Source: Azorhizobium sp943371865 (lineage in GTDB: Bacteria > Pseudomonadota > Alphaproteobacteria > Rhizobiales > Xanthobacteraceae). From it: DNA of 64,000 nucleotides. Under the pieces are notes generated by a model. The model worked only from the letters and a program-made list of their open reading frames with translations, ran no database searches and was not told the origin of the DNA. Below are positions 34,502-43,276 of the stretch, piece by piece. A program made the position numbers and the translations under genes. Within the stretch, counting starts at the first letter, position 1. Each line of letters starts with the position of its first letter. The stretch is taken from assembly GCF_943371865.1 (NCBI RefSeq), contig NZ_CALRWL010000001.1, positions 186,001 to 250,000 on the forward strand. Reading direction: 5' to 3'.

Positions 34502-35275
34502 TTATTTCTCCACGAACGCCTTCTCGATCACATATTCGCCCGGCTCGGACATGCTGCCCTCCGTAAAACCCTCCCGGTCCAGATGCGCCCGCACGTCCGC
34601 CAGCATGGCCGGGCTGCCGCACATCATCACCCGGTCGTCGGCGCGGGAGAAAGGCGGCAGGCCCAGATCGGCGGCCAGCTTGCCGGAGACCAGCAGATCG
34701 GTAATGCGGCCGGTGTTGCGGAACGGCTCGCGGGTCACGGTGGGGTAATAGAGCAGCTTGTCCGCCACGCTCTCGCCCAGCACCTCGTCCCGGGGCAGGG
34801 CCTTCGTGATGAGGTCTTCATAGGCCAGTTCGGCGACGAAGCGGCAGCCGTGCACCAGCACGACCTTTTCGAACCGCTCATAGGTGTCGGGATCGCGGAT
34901 GATGCTCATGAATGGCGCCAGCCCGGTGCCGGTGCCCAGCAGATAGAGATGGCGGCCGGGCAGGAGATTGTCATGGATCAGCGTGCCGGTGGGCTTGCGG
35001 CCCACCAGCACCGTGTCGCCCACCTTCAGATGCTGGAGCCGCGAAGTCAGCGGCCCGTTCTGCACCTTGATGGAGAGGAATTCGAGCTGCTCGTCATAGT
35101 TCGGGCTGACCATGGAATAGGCCCGCAGCAGCGGGCGCCCCTCCACCTCCAGGCCGATCATGGTGAACTGGCCATTGAGATAGCGCAGCGTGCGGCTGCG
35201 GGTGGTGGTGAAGGAAAACAGCGTATCGGTCCAGTGATGCACGGAGAGGACCTGCTCGCGGTCGAGATGGCTCAT
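34502..35275 (-). CDS. Ferredoxin-NADP+ reductase (Fpr type)
   Basis: A 257-residue FAD flavoprotein that exchanges electrons between NADPH and ferredoxin. The FAD motif is RAYSMVSPNYDEQLEF; nucleotide-binding blocks are LLGTGTGLAPFMSI, VHGCR and MMCGSPAMLADV; the C-terminal Glu-Lys-Ala-Phe-Val-Glu-Lys matches bacterial subclass I Fpr. It lies divergent from the CoA-transferase across a shared TetR-type operator. With the ferredoxin at 41995-42327 and the flavoprotein at 37996-39471 it could form an electron chain for a reductive step. Confidence 0.92.
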   Translation of the reverse strand: MSHLDREQVLSVHHWTDTLFSFTTTRSRTLRYLNGQFTMIGLEVEGRPLLRAYSMVSPNYDEQLEFLSIKVQNGPLTSRLQHLKVGDTVLVGRKPTGTLIHDNLLPGRHLYLLGTGTGLAPFMSIIRDPDTYERFEKVVLVHGCRFVAELAYEDLITKALPRDEVLGESVADKLLYYPTVTREPFRNTGRITDLLVSGKLAADLGLPPFSRADDRVMMCGSPAMLADVRAHLDREGFTEGSMSEPGEYVIEKAFVEK

Positions 35276-35359
35276 GACAAGGCTCGCTTGGACGTTGCGC
35301 GCGGCGACGCGCCGGGGACAGGAGGGGGCCGCCGCGCCCCCGCAAAGGGGCCGCGCGCA

Positions 35360-35403
35360 TTGACGGGTGGATGGGTTTGAAATTATAACTAACTAGTGAG
35401 TTA
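35360..35403 (+). promoter_or_regulatory. Promoter plus TetR-type operator, site 2 (CoA-transferase / ferredoxin reductase)
   Basis: TTGACG (35360-35365) and TATAAC (35384-35389) with an 18-base spacer form a good promoter towards the CoA-transferase. The palindrome TAACT-AGTG-AGTTA (35390-35403) follows immediately, an ideal position for repression. The intergenic region also serves the divergent ferredoxin reductase. Confidence 0.75.
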
Positions 35404-35501
35404 ATCAAGAGCGCGTCCCATGCGGCGCGCCGCGATGACGAAGTCGGCGCCAAGCCGGCCACGACGCAAAAGCGCGGCACAGCCGCCGGGGGAGGACGAT
35501 C

Positions 35502-37094
35502 ATGGGCATGCGGGTGATCAGCGCGCGTGAGGCGGCGCAGATGGTGCGCACGGGCGATACGCTCCTGATCGGCGGCTCGGGCGGCGGGCATGCGGTGCCC
35601 GATACGCTGATCGCCGCCGTGGCCGAGCGCTTCCTGGCCGAAGGCGCGCCGCGCAACCTTACTACGGTGCATCCGGTGGGCCTGGGCGACCGCAAGAGCC
35701 GCGGCATCGGCCATCTGGCCCATGACGGCCTCTTGAAGCGGGTGGTATGCGGCACGCTGGTGGATTCGCCGCCCGTCGAGCGCATGGCGCTGGAGGACCG
35801 GGTGGAGGCCTACACCCTGCCGCAGGGCGCCATCTCCCAGCTCACCCGCGAGATGGCGGCAGGACGGCCGGGCCTCATCACCCACACCGGCCTTGGCACC
35901 TTCGTGGACCCGCGCCTCGGCGGCGGCCGCCAGAGCCCGAGCGCCACCGAGGATCTGGTGGAGGTGGTGCAGCTCGCCGGCCGCGAATGGCTGTTCTACA
36001 AGCCGTTCGTGCCGCAAGTGGCGTTTCTGCGCGGCACCACGGCGGATGAGGATGGCAACATCTCCATGGAGCAGGAGGCCATCTTCGGCGAGATGCTGTC
36101 CATGGCCCAGGCCACCCGGCGGGTGGGAGGACTGGTCATCGTGCAGGTGAAGCGCCTCGCCCGACGCGGCACGCTTCCCCCCAAGAGCGTCAAGATCCCC
36201 GGCATGATGGTGGATTATGTGGTGGTGGACCCCACCCAGATGCAGACCTATGTCTCCGACTATAATCCGGCCTATGCGGGCGAACTGAAGATCCCGCTGT
36301 CCGCCATCGAGCCGTTGGCGTTCGATGCCCGCAAGGTGATCGCCCGGCGCGCGGCGCTGGAGCTGTTTCCCGGCGCCATCTGCAATCTGGGCTCGGGCAT
36401 TTCCACCGGCATCGCCACGGTGGCGGCGGAGGAGGGCATGCTGGAGGCCATTACGCTGACCAATGAGCAGGGCCTCATCGGCGGCGCCCCGGCCACCGGC
36501 AATGAGGTGGGCGCCAGCCGCAACTATCACGCCATGATCGACCAGCCCTATCAGTTCGATTTCTATGACGGCGGCGGGCTGGAGCTGGCCTTCCTCTCCT
36601 TCGCCGAGGTGGATGGCGCCGGCAGCGTCAATGTCTCGCGCTTCGGTGATCGCATCATCGGGCCGGGCGGCTTCATCAACATCTCGCAGAATGCCAAGAA
36701 AGTGGTGTTCTCCGGCACCTTCACCGCCGCCGGCCTCGACATCTCCTGGCCCGACGGCCAGACCCGCATCGCCCGCGAGGGCCGCGACCGCAAGTTCGTG
36801 GCCGGGCTGCAGCAGCTCACCTATAGCGGCGCCTATGCTGGCTCGGTGGGGCAGGAGGCGCTCTATGTGACCGAGCGGGCGGTGTTCCGTCGCAACGAGG
36901 CCGGGCGCATGGAACTGATCGAGATCGCCCCCGGCGTGGATCTGGAGCGCGACGTGCTGGCCCAGATGGGCTTCCGCCCGGACATCTCCACCGCGCTCAA
37001 GCCCATGGAGGCCCGCCTGTTCCGGCCCGAGCCCATTGGACTTGAACGCAGCCTAAAGGTATCGCAACGTCCTGAGCGTGCGTCGCGGGCCTGA
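35502..37094 (+). CDS. Fused acyl-CoA:carboxylate CoA-transferase (class I, PCT-like)
   Basis: A 530-residue single-chain class I CoA-transferase in which alpha- and beta-type halves are fused, as in propionate CoA-transferase. It starts VRTGDTLLIGGSGGGHAVPDTL. The thioester-forming glutamate is predicted in ITLTNEQGLIGG (about residue 325), and GAPATGNEVGASRNYHAMID follows. GGGGGAGG precedes the ATG. It should activate the carboxylate intermediate of this cluster as a CoA thioester for the enoyl-CoA hydratase (40452-41243). It is followed after 56 bases by the TetR gene in the same direction, probably cotranscribed. Confidence 0.88.
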   Translation: MGMRVISAREAAQMVRTGDTLLIGGSGGGHAVPDTLIAAVAERFLAEGAPRNLTTVHPVGLGDRKSRGIGHLAHDGLLKRVVCGTLVDSPPVERMALEDRVEAYTLPQGAISQLTREMAAGRPGLITHTGLGTFVDPRLGGGRQSPSATEDLVEVVQLAGREWLFYKPFVPQVAFLRGTTADEDGNISMEQEAIFGEMLSMAQATRRVGGLVIVQVKRLARRGTLPPKSVKIPGMMVDYVVVDPTQMQTYVSDYNPAYAGELKIPLSAIEPLAFDARKVIARRAALELFPGAICNLGSGISTGIATVAAEEGMLEAITLTNEQGLIGGAPATGNEVGASRNYHAMIDQPYQFDFYDGGGLELAFLSFAEVDGAGSVNVSRFGDRIIGPGGFINISQNAKKVVFSGTFTAAGLDISWPDGQTRIAREGRDRKFVAGLQQLTYSGAYAGSVGQEALYVTERAVFRRNEAGRMELIEIAPGVDLERDVLAQMGFRPDISTALKPMEARLFRPEPIGLERSLKVSQRPERASRA

Positions 37095-37150
37095 GGGCTT
37101 CCGGCGGCGCAACCGTCACGCCCGCCAGGACCAGACCCAGGACTCGCCTC

Positions 37151-37858
37151 ATGACCGCCCGCGTCGCTCCCCCCCGCAAGCCCGCCGCCGCCGCCAAGGC
37201 GAAAGGCGCGGCCCCATCCGCGGCGGAGCCGGCCAAGGAGCTGGCGACGCGGGACGCGGACAAGACCCGGCTGAAGATCATGGAAGCCGCCGAGGTGGAG
37301 TTCGCCCGCAAGGGCCTGGCCGGGGCGCGGGTGGATGTGGTGGCGGAGGAGGCCGGCGCCAACAAGCGCATGATCTATTATTATTTCGGCAGCAAGGAGG
37401 ACCTCTATGTGGCGGTCCTGGAGCGTGTCTATACGGACATGCGCATTGCCGAGGCGGAGCTGGAGCTGGACGATCTGCCGCCGCTGAAAGCCATCGAGCG
37501 GCTGGTGGAATTCAAGTTCGACTATCCCGCCGCCCATCCGCATCTCATCACCTTGCTGAACGGCGAGAACATGCTGAATGCGGAATATCTGCGCCGCTCG
37601 CTGCGGCTGCGGGAGATGCAGATCTCGCTGATCGAGCGGCTGAAGGCGCTGCTGGCCGCTGGCGTCGCGGACGGCACGGTGCGGCCGGGCATCGACCCTT
37701 TGCACCTCTACATGACCATTTCCGCGGTCAGCTATTTCTACTTTTCCAACACGCCCACCCTCTCCACCGCCTTCGGCCGCGATCTGGCCACGCCGGCCGA
37801 GCGCAAGATCCGCCGCGCCCATGTGGTGGATGTGGTGACCCGCTTCGTCGCCGCCTGA
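37151..37858 (+). CDS. TetR-family regulator, probable repressor of the third cluster
   Basis: A 235-residue TetR protein. After an Ala/Lys-rich disordered leader of about 40 residues comes the HTH domain (TRLKIMEAAEVEFARKGLAGARVDVVAEEAGANKRMIYYYFGSKEDLY), and a C-terminal ligand domain resembling the RutR/NicS group, with YPAAHPHLITLLNGENMLN. It lies in the middle of a cluster where five copies of the palindrome TAAC-N6-GTTA overlap promoters; the arm sequence and 14-base length fit TetR operators. It is therefore the natural repressor, including of its own transcript through site 2. The ligand is unknown but probably the cluster's substrate or its CoA ester. Confidence 0.9.
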   Translation: MTARVAPPRKPAAAAKAKGAAPSAAEPAKELATRDADKTRLKIMEAAEVEFARKGLAGARVDVVAEEAGANKRMIYYYFGSKEDLYVAVLERVYTDMRIAEAELELDDLPPLKAIERLVEFKFDYPAAHPHLITLLNGENMLNAEYLRRSLRLREMQISLIERLKALLAAGVADGTVRPGIDPLHLYMTISAVSYFYFSNTPTLSTAFGRDLATPAERKIRRAHVVDVVTRFVAA

Positions 37859-37909
37859 ACCGTTCGCGCCGCTGCATTTCCCGCGCACCGCCGGGCGGAC
37901 TGGCACGCA

Positions 37910-37949
37910 TTGACAGGTTTGGGCGAAAATGATGTAACTAACTGGTTAC
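37910..37949 (+). promoter_or_regulatory. Promoter plus TetR-type operator, site 3 (flavin oxidoreductase operon)
   Basis: TTGACA (37910-37915) and TGTAAC (37933-37938) separated by 17 bases. The palindrome TAACT-AACT-GGTTA (37935-37948) overlaps the -10 box. Confidence 0.75.
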
Positions 37950-37995
37950 ATACGCTTTGCGGCTCTCGGGGCCGGGGCGTCCAGGGAGCGGCTTC

Positions 37996-39471
37996 ATGAA
38001 ATACGGGGAATTCCCGAAAATCACCGCGCTGCATGGGGTGGCGGGCTTCCGGGCGCATCTGGCGACGCTCGGCATCGACATGCCCTGCGACGACATCGTG
38101 GCCGGAGGCGCGGACTCGCCCTTGGCGGCGCCGCTCACCGTGGACGGGATGACCATCGGCAACCGCTTCTGCATCCACCCCATGGAGGGCTGGGACGGCA
38201 CCCGCGACGGCGCGCCCACCGACAACACCGCCCGACGCTGGCGGCGGTTCGGGGAGAGCGGGGCCAAACTGATCTTCGGCGGCGAGGCGGTGGCGGTGCG
38301 TCCGGACGGCCGCGCCAATCCGCTGCAACTGGTGATGACCGAGGCCAATCAGGGCGCCATCGCCGGCCTGCGCGACACCGTGATCGCCGCCCATCGAGAC
38401 GCCATGGGCAGCGTGGACGGGCTGGTGATGGGCCTTCAGCTCACCCATTCCGGGCGCTTCTGCAAGCCCAATGACAACCGCCGCTTCGAGCAGCAGATCC
38501 TCTATCACCACCCGGTTCTGGACCGGAAGTTCGGCACGGCGCCCGATCATCCCCTGATGGGCGACGACGACATCCGGCGGCTGATCGACGACTACATCAT
38601 CGCCGCCCGGCGCGCCGCCGCCTGCGGCTTCGATTTCGTCGATCTGAAGCATTGCCACGGCTATCTCGGCCACGAATTCCTCAGCGCCAAGACCCGGCCG
38701 GGGGCCTTCGGCGGCTCGCTGGAAAACCGCACCCGCTTCGTGCGCGAACTGGTGGCGGGCATCCGCGCCGCCTGCCCGGATCTGAAGCTGGCCATGCGGG
38801 TGAGCGCCATCGATCTGGTGTCCTACCGGCCCGATCCCGCCCGCTCGCTGCCCGGTGCGCTTGGCCCCGGCGTGCCGGACGATGCCAGCGCGGCCCTGCC
38901 TTACGCCTATGGCTTCGGCACCGACCCCGATGACCCCACCGCGTTCGATCTCTCCGAGACCTTCGCGCTGTTCGAGATCCTGCGCACCCTCGGTATCAAG
39001 CTGGTGAACGTCACCTTGGGCAGCCCCTATTACAATCCCCACGTCACCCGCCCGGCGAGCTATCCGCCCTCCGATGGCTACCATCCGCCGGAAGATCCCC
39101 TGGTGGGGGTGATGCGCCATCTGGAGGTGGTGCGGCAGCTGAAAGCGCGGTTCCCGGATTTCTGCCTGATCGGCTCGGGCTACACCTATCTGCAGGAATT
39201 CCTGCCCCATGTGGCCCAGGCGGTGGTGCGCCAGGGCTGGACCGACATGGTGGGGCTGGGCCGCATGGTGCTGTCCTATCCCGAACTGCCGCGCGACGTG
39301 CTGGCCGGCAACGGCAGTCAGAAGAAGAAGATCTGCCGCACCTTCTCCGACTGCACCACGGCGCCGCGCAACGGCATCGTCTCCGGCTGCTATCCGCTGG
39401 ATGCCTTCTACAAGCAATCGGACGAATTCAAGCAACTGGCCGCGGCCAAGAAGGCGGCCAAAAGCGCTTAA
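37996..39471 (+). CDS. Old-yellow-enzyme-family NADH:flavin oxidoreductase
   Basis: A 491-residue FMN-dependent TIM-barrel enzyme. Conserved parts are NRFCIHPMEGWDGTRDGAPTD at the FMN site, LQLTHSGRF, DFVDLKHCHGYLGHEFLS with the catalytic His region, and LIGSGYTYLQEFLP / VGLGRMVLSYPELP for phosphate binding. The C-terminus has CRTFSDC and SGCYPLD: spacing C-x5-C-x11-C, fewer cysteines than the 4Fe-4S motif of 2,4-dienoyl-CoA reductase, so a cluster is uncertain. It likely reduces a C=C bond conjugated to a carbonyl or acid in a cyclic intermediate. CAGGGAG precedes the ATG at 37996. First gene of a three-gene operon. Confidence 0.87.
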   Translation: MKYGEFPKITALHGVAGFRAHLATLGIDMPCDDIVAGGADSPLAAPLTVDGMTIGNRFCIHPMEGWDGTRDGAPTDNTARRWRRFGESGAKLIFGGEAVAVRPDGRANPLQLVMTEANQGAIAGLRDTVIAAHRDAMGSVDGLVMGLQLTHSGRFCKPNDNRRFEQQILYHHPVLDRKFGTAPDHPLMGDDDIRRLIDDYIIAARRAAACGFDFVDLKHCHGYLGHEFLSAKTRPGAFGGSLENRTRFVRELVAGIRAACPDLKLAMRVSAIDLVSYRPDPARSLPGALGPGVPDDASAALPYAYGFGTDPDDPTAFDLSETFALFEILRTLGIKLVNVTLGSPYYNPHVTRPASYPPSDGYHPPEDPLVGVMRHLEVVRQLKARFPDFCLIGSGYTYLQEFLPHVAQAVVRQGWTDMVGLGRMVLSYPELPRDVLAGNGSQKKKICRTFSDCTTAPRNGIVSGCYPLDAFYKQSDEFKQLAAAKKAAKSA

Positions 39472-39525
39472 GCCGGCAATCAGCGACGACCCCGCCGGCA
39501 GAGCGGGGCGCGCGGGAGGAACAGC

Positions 39526-40455
39526 ATGGGCGACCCCACAGAGGACGGTGACACGCTGCCGCCCGGCAGCGTCATCGCCGTGATCGGCACCGGCATCATG
39601 GGCGGCCATATGGCCCGGCGCCTGGCGCAGGCGGGATTTATGGTGCGGGTGTGGAACCGCAGCGCCGCCAAAGGCCGCGCGCTTGAGGTTTTCGGCGTCA
39701 CGGTCATGCCGACGGTGCAGGCGGCGCTGGCCGAGGCGGCCGCCGCCATCGTCATGCTCTCCACCGGCGAGGTGGTGGACGATGTGCTGTTCGCCGATGA
39801 GCCGCCCGCCGTCGCGGCTTTGCCGCCGGGGGCGAGCCTGATCGTCATGTCGTCCATCCCGGTGGCCACCGCCCAGCGGCAGGCGCTGGCCTGCGCCGCG
39901 CATGGCATCGCCTATGTGGATGCGCCGGTCTCCGGTGGCGAGGTCGGCGCCCGCGACGGCACTCTGGCCATTTTGGCGGGGGGCGAAGCGGGGGTGATCG
40001 CCCATCTCGCCCCCGTGTTCGCGGCGTTGGGGCGGGCGACGCGCATCGGCCCCAGTGGCACCGGCCAATTGGCCAAGCTCGCCAACCAGATCATGGTGGG
40101 GGCCGCCATGGTGGGGGTGGCGGAAGCCTTCCATTTTGCCGCCAGCGGCGGGGCGGATCTGGTCCGCCTGCGCGAGGCGCTGATGGGCGGGTTCGGCGGC
40201 TCCAAGGTGCTGGACATCCACGGCGCCCGCATGGCGGCGCGGGATTTCGTGCCCGGCTCTCCGGCGCAATATCAACTGAAAGATCTGCGCACCGCGCAGG
40301 CGCAGGCGGCGCAGATGGGCCTTGAGCTTACCTTGCTCAATACGCTCACCGGCGTGTTCACCGACATGATGGCCCATGGCGGCACCGACCGCGACGTCTC
40401 CGCCGTGCTGGATGAAGTGGCCCGCCGCGCCGCGCGGCCGGGAGAGGGGGAATGA
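39526..40455 (+). CDS. NAD(P)-dependent beta-hydroxyacid dehydrogenase (HIBADH family)
   Basis: A 309-residue member of the 3-hydroxyisobutyrate dehydrogenase family. The Rossmann start is VIGTGIMGGHMARRLAQAGF; the substrate motif is DAPVSGGEVGARDGTLAI; the catalytic Lys is in GQLAKLANQIMVG. GGGAGG lies before the ATG, and the stop overlaps the next start (ATGA). In a CoA-ester pathway it may oxidise a hydroxyacid made by the hydratase, although HIBADH enzymes normally act on free acids. Confidence 0.87.
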   Translation: MGDPTEDGDTLPPGSVIAVIGTGIMGGHMARRLAQAGFMVRVWNRSAAKGRALEVFGVTVMPTVQAALAEAAAAIVMLSTGEVVDDVLFADEPPAVAALPPGASLIVMSSIPVATAQRQALACAAHGIAYVDAPVSGGEVGARDGTLAILAGGEAGVIAHLAPVFAALGRATRIGPSGTGQLAKLANQIMVGAAMVGVAEAFHFAASGGADLVRLREALMGGFGGSKVLDIHGARMAARDFVPGSPAQYQLKDLRTAQAQAAQMGLELTLLNTLTGVFTDMMAHGGTDRDVSAVLDEVARRAARPGEGE

Positions 40456-41243
40456 CCATGGATGCCCACGACCAGGAGGCGCCGGACGGCGCGGTGCGGG
40501 TGGACTATGAGGGGGCGGTGGCCCGCATCGTTCTGGATCGCCCGCGCAAGCACAATGCCATCACCCCGGCCATGGCCCGCGCGCTGAGCGAGGCCTGCGC
40601 GGCGCTGGAGCGCGACGACGGGGTGCGGGTGGTGGTGATCACCGGCGGCGGCGAAAAAGCCTTCTCTGCCGGCTCGGACATGAATGCGCTGGGCGAAATC
40701 ACCGACATCTGGGCGTTTCGCAATCGCATCGAATATGCCGCCGTGGTGCGCGATCTGCGCAAGCCGGTGATCGCGTCGCTGCGCGGCTGGGTGCTGGGCG
40801 GCGGGCTGGAGATCGCGCTCGCCGCCGACATCCGCATCGCCGCTGCCAGCGCCCGGCTGGGCGCGCCGGAAGTGACGCGCGGCTGGGTCGGCGGCGGCGG
40901 CGCCTCGCAGATGCTGCCACGCCTCGTGGGGTACGGCCAGGCCATGCGGCTGCTGCTGGGCGGCGAGCCGGTGGACGCGGATGCCGCTTTGCGCATGGGG
41001 CTGGTGGAGGAGGTGGTGGCGGACGACATGCTGGACGCGCATGTGGCGGCATTGGCCGCGCGCATCGCCGGCTTCAGCCCCATCGCCACCCAGGCGGTGA
41101 AGGCGGCCACCCGCGCGGCGCTGTCCATGCCGCTGGAGGCGGGCCTGCGCCATGAGAACGAACTGCACGTCATCTGCATGGCCGACCAGGGCCGCCTGGA
41201 CGGCATCAGCGCCTTCAAAGCGCGCCGGGATGCCGGTGCCTAA
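40452..41243 (+). CDS. Enoyl-CoA hydratase/isomerase (crotonase family)
   Basis: A 263-residue crotonase. The oxyanion-hole segments GGGEKAFSAGSDMNALGE and LRGWVLGGGLEIALAADIRIAA are present. The first catalytic Glu position is held by a Pro/Glu-Val segment (GAPEVTRGWVGGGGASQMLPRLVG), where the usual second Glu aligns with the Trp/Gly run, so hydration versus isomerisation cannot be decided. It overlaps the dehydrogenase stop by four bases and ends overlapping the convergent hydratase gene by four bases. It probably acts on the CoA thioester formed by the CoA-transferase at 35502. Confidence 0.87.
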   Translation: MTMDAHDQEAPDGAVRVDYEGAVARIVLDRPRKHNAITPAMARALSEACAALERDDGVRVVVITGGGEKAFSAGSDMNALGEITDIWAFRNRIEYAAVVRDLRKPVIASLRGWVLGGGLEIALAADIRIAAASARLGAPEVTRGWVGGGGASQMLPRLVGYGQAMRLLLGGEPVDADAALRMGLVEEVVADDMLDAHVAALAARIAGFSPIATQAVKAATRAALSMPLEAGLRHENELHVICMADQGRLDGISAFKARRDAGA

Positions 41244-41998
41244 GCCCTGAGTTGCAGGTGGACGAGGCCGAGCGGCCCGAAATCCGCCACCGCCTCCACC
41301 GGATGGGTCAGGGCGAGCGGCACCGTTGCTGAGCCGGTGGTCACGATCTGTCCGGCCAGCAGCGGTGCGCTGAGCGGCTGCGCATTGGCCAGCGCCTGCA
41401 CCGCGGCGAGCGGCCCGCCCCAGATGCGCGCGCCGCCGCCGTCGCCGACGGGGATGCCGTCCAGGGTCAGCGTCACCGATGCGGCGTCAAGATCCTGGCC
41501 GGTCCAGGGCACGGGGGCGCCGATGATGAACGCGCCGTTGCCCATGCTGTCCGCCAGCCGCAGCACGCCGGGGGCGCCAGCGGGCACGCGGCCATCGCCG
41601 ATCTCGAATGCCGGCACCACCGCGTCGATGGCCGCGGCGATCTCCTCCAGGGTATAGGGCACCGCGCGCTGCGGCAGGTCGCGGGCGAGGCGCAAGGCGA
41701 ATTCGCATTCCAGCATCGGCGTGATGAAATCCGACAGCGACAGCACGGCATGGCTGTCATGGACGAAGCGCGCCATCAGCGGGCCAGCCACCGGCCGGTC
41801 GGCGCCATAGCCCGGCTGGTCCTGCGGCCGCAAGCCGGTGACTTTCCAGGCGGCGACGGCATCGGCGCCGAGGCGCAGAATCTCCGCCTGCACCGCATAG
41901 GCATCATCGATGCCGGCGGGCAGGTCGTCGCCCACATGGACGATGGTGACCTGGGCGCGGGCGGCGTGGAGGCGGGCAGCGAGGGATTGCGGGTTCAT
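41240..41998 (-). CDS. 2-keto-4-pentenoate hydratase-like protein (MhpD/FAH superfamily)
   Basis: A 252-residue protein of the hydratase/decarboxylase branch: DDAYAVQAEILRLG at the N-terminus, MLECEFALRLARDLP with the acidic metal-binding residues, and ADSMGNGAFIIGAPVPW in the core. Members hydrate 2-oxopent-4-enoates or decarboxylate 4-oxalocrotonates after meta-cleavage. No extradiol dioxygenase is in this window, so its substrate arises differently here or is supplied by genes elsewhere. The ATG at 41998 overlaps the ferredoxin stop (ATGA). Confidence 0.82.
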   Translation of the reverse strand: MNPQSLAARLHAARAQVTIVHVGDDLPAGIDDAYAVQAEILRLGADAVAAWKVTGLRPQDQPGYGADRPVAGPLMARFVHDSHAVLSLSDFITPMLECEFALRLARDLPQRAVPYTLEEIAAAIDAVVPAFEIGDGRVPAGAPGVLRLADSMGNGAFIIGAPVPWTGQDLDAASVTLTLDGIPVGDGGGARIWGGPLAAVQALANAQPLSAPLLAGQIVTTGSATVPLALTHPVEAVADFGPLGLVHLQLRA

Positions 41999-42327
41999 CG
42001 GGCGGCCGGGGCGGGAGAGAATGCGCTGTGTTTGCCGGCCACGTCCTTCCAGGCGTCCGCATCGGGCGGGGGCGGCAGGCGGGCGGTCACATTGGGCCAT
42101 TGGGCGGCGAAGGTGGCGTTGTGCGCCAGCCAGTCCCCATGCCCCGGCTCGCCATCCGCCTTGATGGCATCGGCGGGGCATTCCGGCTGGCAGATGCCGC
42201 AGTCGATGCATTCATCCGGATGGATGACCAGCATGTTCTCGCCCTCATAGAAGCAATCCACCGGGCACACTTCCACGCAGTCGGTGTATTTGCAACGGAT
42301 GCAGGTCTCGGTGACCACATAAGCCAT
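41995..42327 (-). CDS. fdxA: Ferredoxin, 7Fe FdxA type
   Basis: A 110-residue bacterial ferredoxin beginning MAYVVTETCIRCKYTDCVEV, with cysteines at 9, 12, 16, 20 and later in CIDCGICQPECP. The FdxA pattern with one [3Fe-4S] and one [4Fe-4S] cluster is clear, and the length is typical. It is 27 bases downstream of the shikimate-dehydrogenase-like gene and overlaps the hydratase start. It is the likely partner of the ferredoxin reductase at 34502-35275, controlled by another copy of the same operator. Confidence 0.93.
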   Translation of the reverse strand: MAYVVTETCIRCKYTDCVEVCPVDCFYEGENMLVIHPDECIDCGICQPECPADAIKADGEPGHGDWLAHNATFAAQWPNVTARLPPPPDADAWKDVAGKHSAFSPAPAAR

Positions 42328-42354
42328 GGTGGGGCCTCGTGCGGGGATGAAAGG

Positions 42355-43152
42355 TCAGGCGGCGGGGCGCAGGCCGAAATAGGCCATCATCAGATCCCGC
42401 TGGCCGTCCAGCATGTGCTTGCCCTGGTGGATCGGGCAGCCACGGGCGGCGGCGGCGATGAGCAAGGCGGTGGTCTCCGGCTTCATCAGCACCTCGGCCA
42501 CCAGGGTGGCGGGGGAAAGCGTGTCGATGTCGAAGGAGAACGGATCGCCCGGCTCCAGGCCCAGCGGGGTGGCATTCACCGCCAGATCGTGGCCGCGGGG
42601 ATCGCGGCTGCCCAGCGCCGTCTCCAATTGCGGATAGGCGGCCGTCACCCGCGCCAGCAGCGCCTCCGCCCGTTCCGGCGTGCGGTTGAACACCGTGAGG
42701 CGGGCGATGCCGGCTCCCGCCAAAGCAAACGCCAATGCGCTGGCCGCGCCGCCGGCCCCGGCCAGATAGACGCTGCGTCCCGCCACCCCGTGGCCGGCGC
42801 GGGCGAGGCCGGTGACGAAGCCGTGGCCATCCAGCATGGTGCCGGACAAGCGGCCGTCCGCCGACCGGCGCACGGTATTGACCGCCCCCACCAGGGCGCC
42901 GTCGCCCTCCAGATGGTCCACCAGCGCGGCGAGCCGGGCCTTGTGCGGGGCGGTGACGATGAAGCCGTCCAGATTGGCGATGCCACGCAGGCCGGCGATG
43001 GCCGCATCCAGATCCTGCGGGCGGATGTGCAGCGGCACGCAGACCGCATCCATGCCGTGGGCTTCGAAAAAGGCGTTGAACACCAGGGGCGTGCGCACAT
43101 GGGCGATGGGGTCGCCGATGATGGCATAGAGGCGGGCGTGGCCGGCGACCAT
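42355..43152 (-). CDS. Shikimate dehydrogenase-like protein (AroE family)
   Basis: A 265-residue AroE-family enzyme. The substrate domain opens ARLYAIIGDPIAHVRTPLVFNAFFEA, where the shikimate-binding SxS is replaced by PIAHVRTP. The catalytic Lys lies in IVTAPHKARLAALVDH, and the Rossmann motif is YLAGAGGAASALAFALA. The altered binding segment and its place in a catabolic, TetR-controlled cluster suggest a catabolic quinate/shikimate-like alicyclic dehydrogenase rather than the biosynthetic AroE. First gene of a three-gene minus-strand operon with ferredoxin and hydratase. Confidence 0.85.
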   Translation of the reverse strand: MVAGHARLYAIIGDPIAHVRTPLVFNAFFEAHGMDAVCVPLHIRPQDLDAAIAGLRGIANLDGFIVTAPHKARLAALVDHLEGDGALVGAVNTVRRSADGRLSGTMLDGHGFVTGLARAGHGVAGRSVYLAGAGGAASALAFALAGAGIARLTVFNRTPERAEALLARVTAAYPQLETALGSRDPRGHDLAVNATPLGLEPGDPFSFDIDTLSPATLVAEVLMKPETTALLIAAAARGCPIHQGKHMLDGQRDLMMAYFGLRPAA

Positions 43153-43166
43153 GGGGGTGTCCTAAG

Positions 43167-43211
43167 TAACGAACTGGTTAGTTATTTAATTGGGCCGGAT
43201 CGGGGTGTCAA
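43167..43211 (-). promoter_or_regulatory. Promoter plus TetR-type operator, site 4 (AroE-like operon)
   Basis: Minus-strand TTGACA (43211-43206), then after 17 bases TAAATA (43188-43183, weak -10), then the palindrome, which reads TAACG-AACT-GGTTA on the plus strand (43167-43180). Confidence 0.7.
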
Positions 43212-43229
43212 CGGGCCGGGGCGCGGGCG

Positions 43230-43256
43230 CACGCGGGCGGCCGGGCCGCCCGCGTG
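43230..43256 (-). terminator. Terminator hairpin after the ABC binding-protein gene
   Basis: A perfect 12-base inverted repeat CACGCGGGCGGC (43230-43241) / GCCGCCCGCGTG (43245-43256) with a 3-base loop, 20 bases after the binding-protein stop. It separates that gene from the AroE-like operon. Confidence 0.7.
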
Positions 43257-43276
43257 AGGTCAGATGGGCCTGCGGC

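Noticed and set aside
41240..41243. Overlap of the 3' ends of two convergent genes as a possible sequencing error
   Set aside because: Both proteins end at normal family positions; short convergent overlaps are common in compact genomes.
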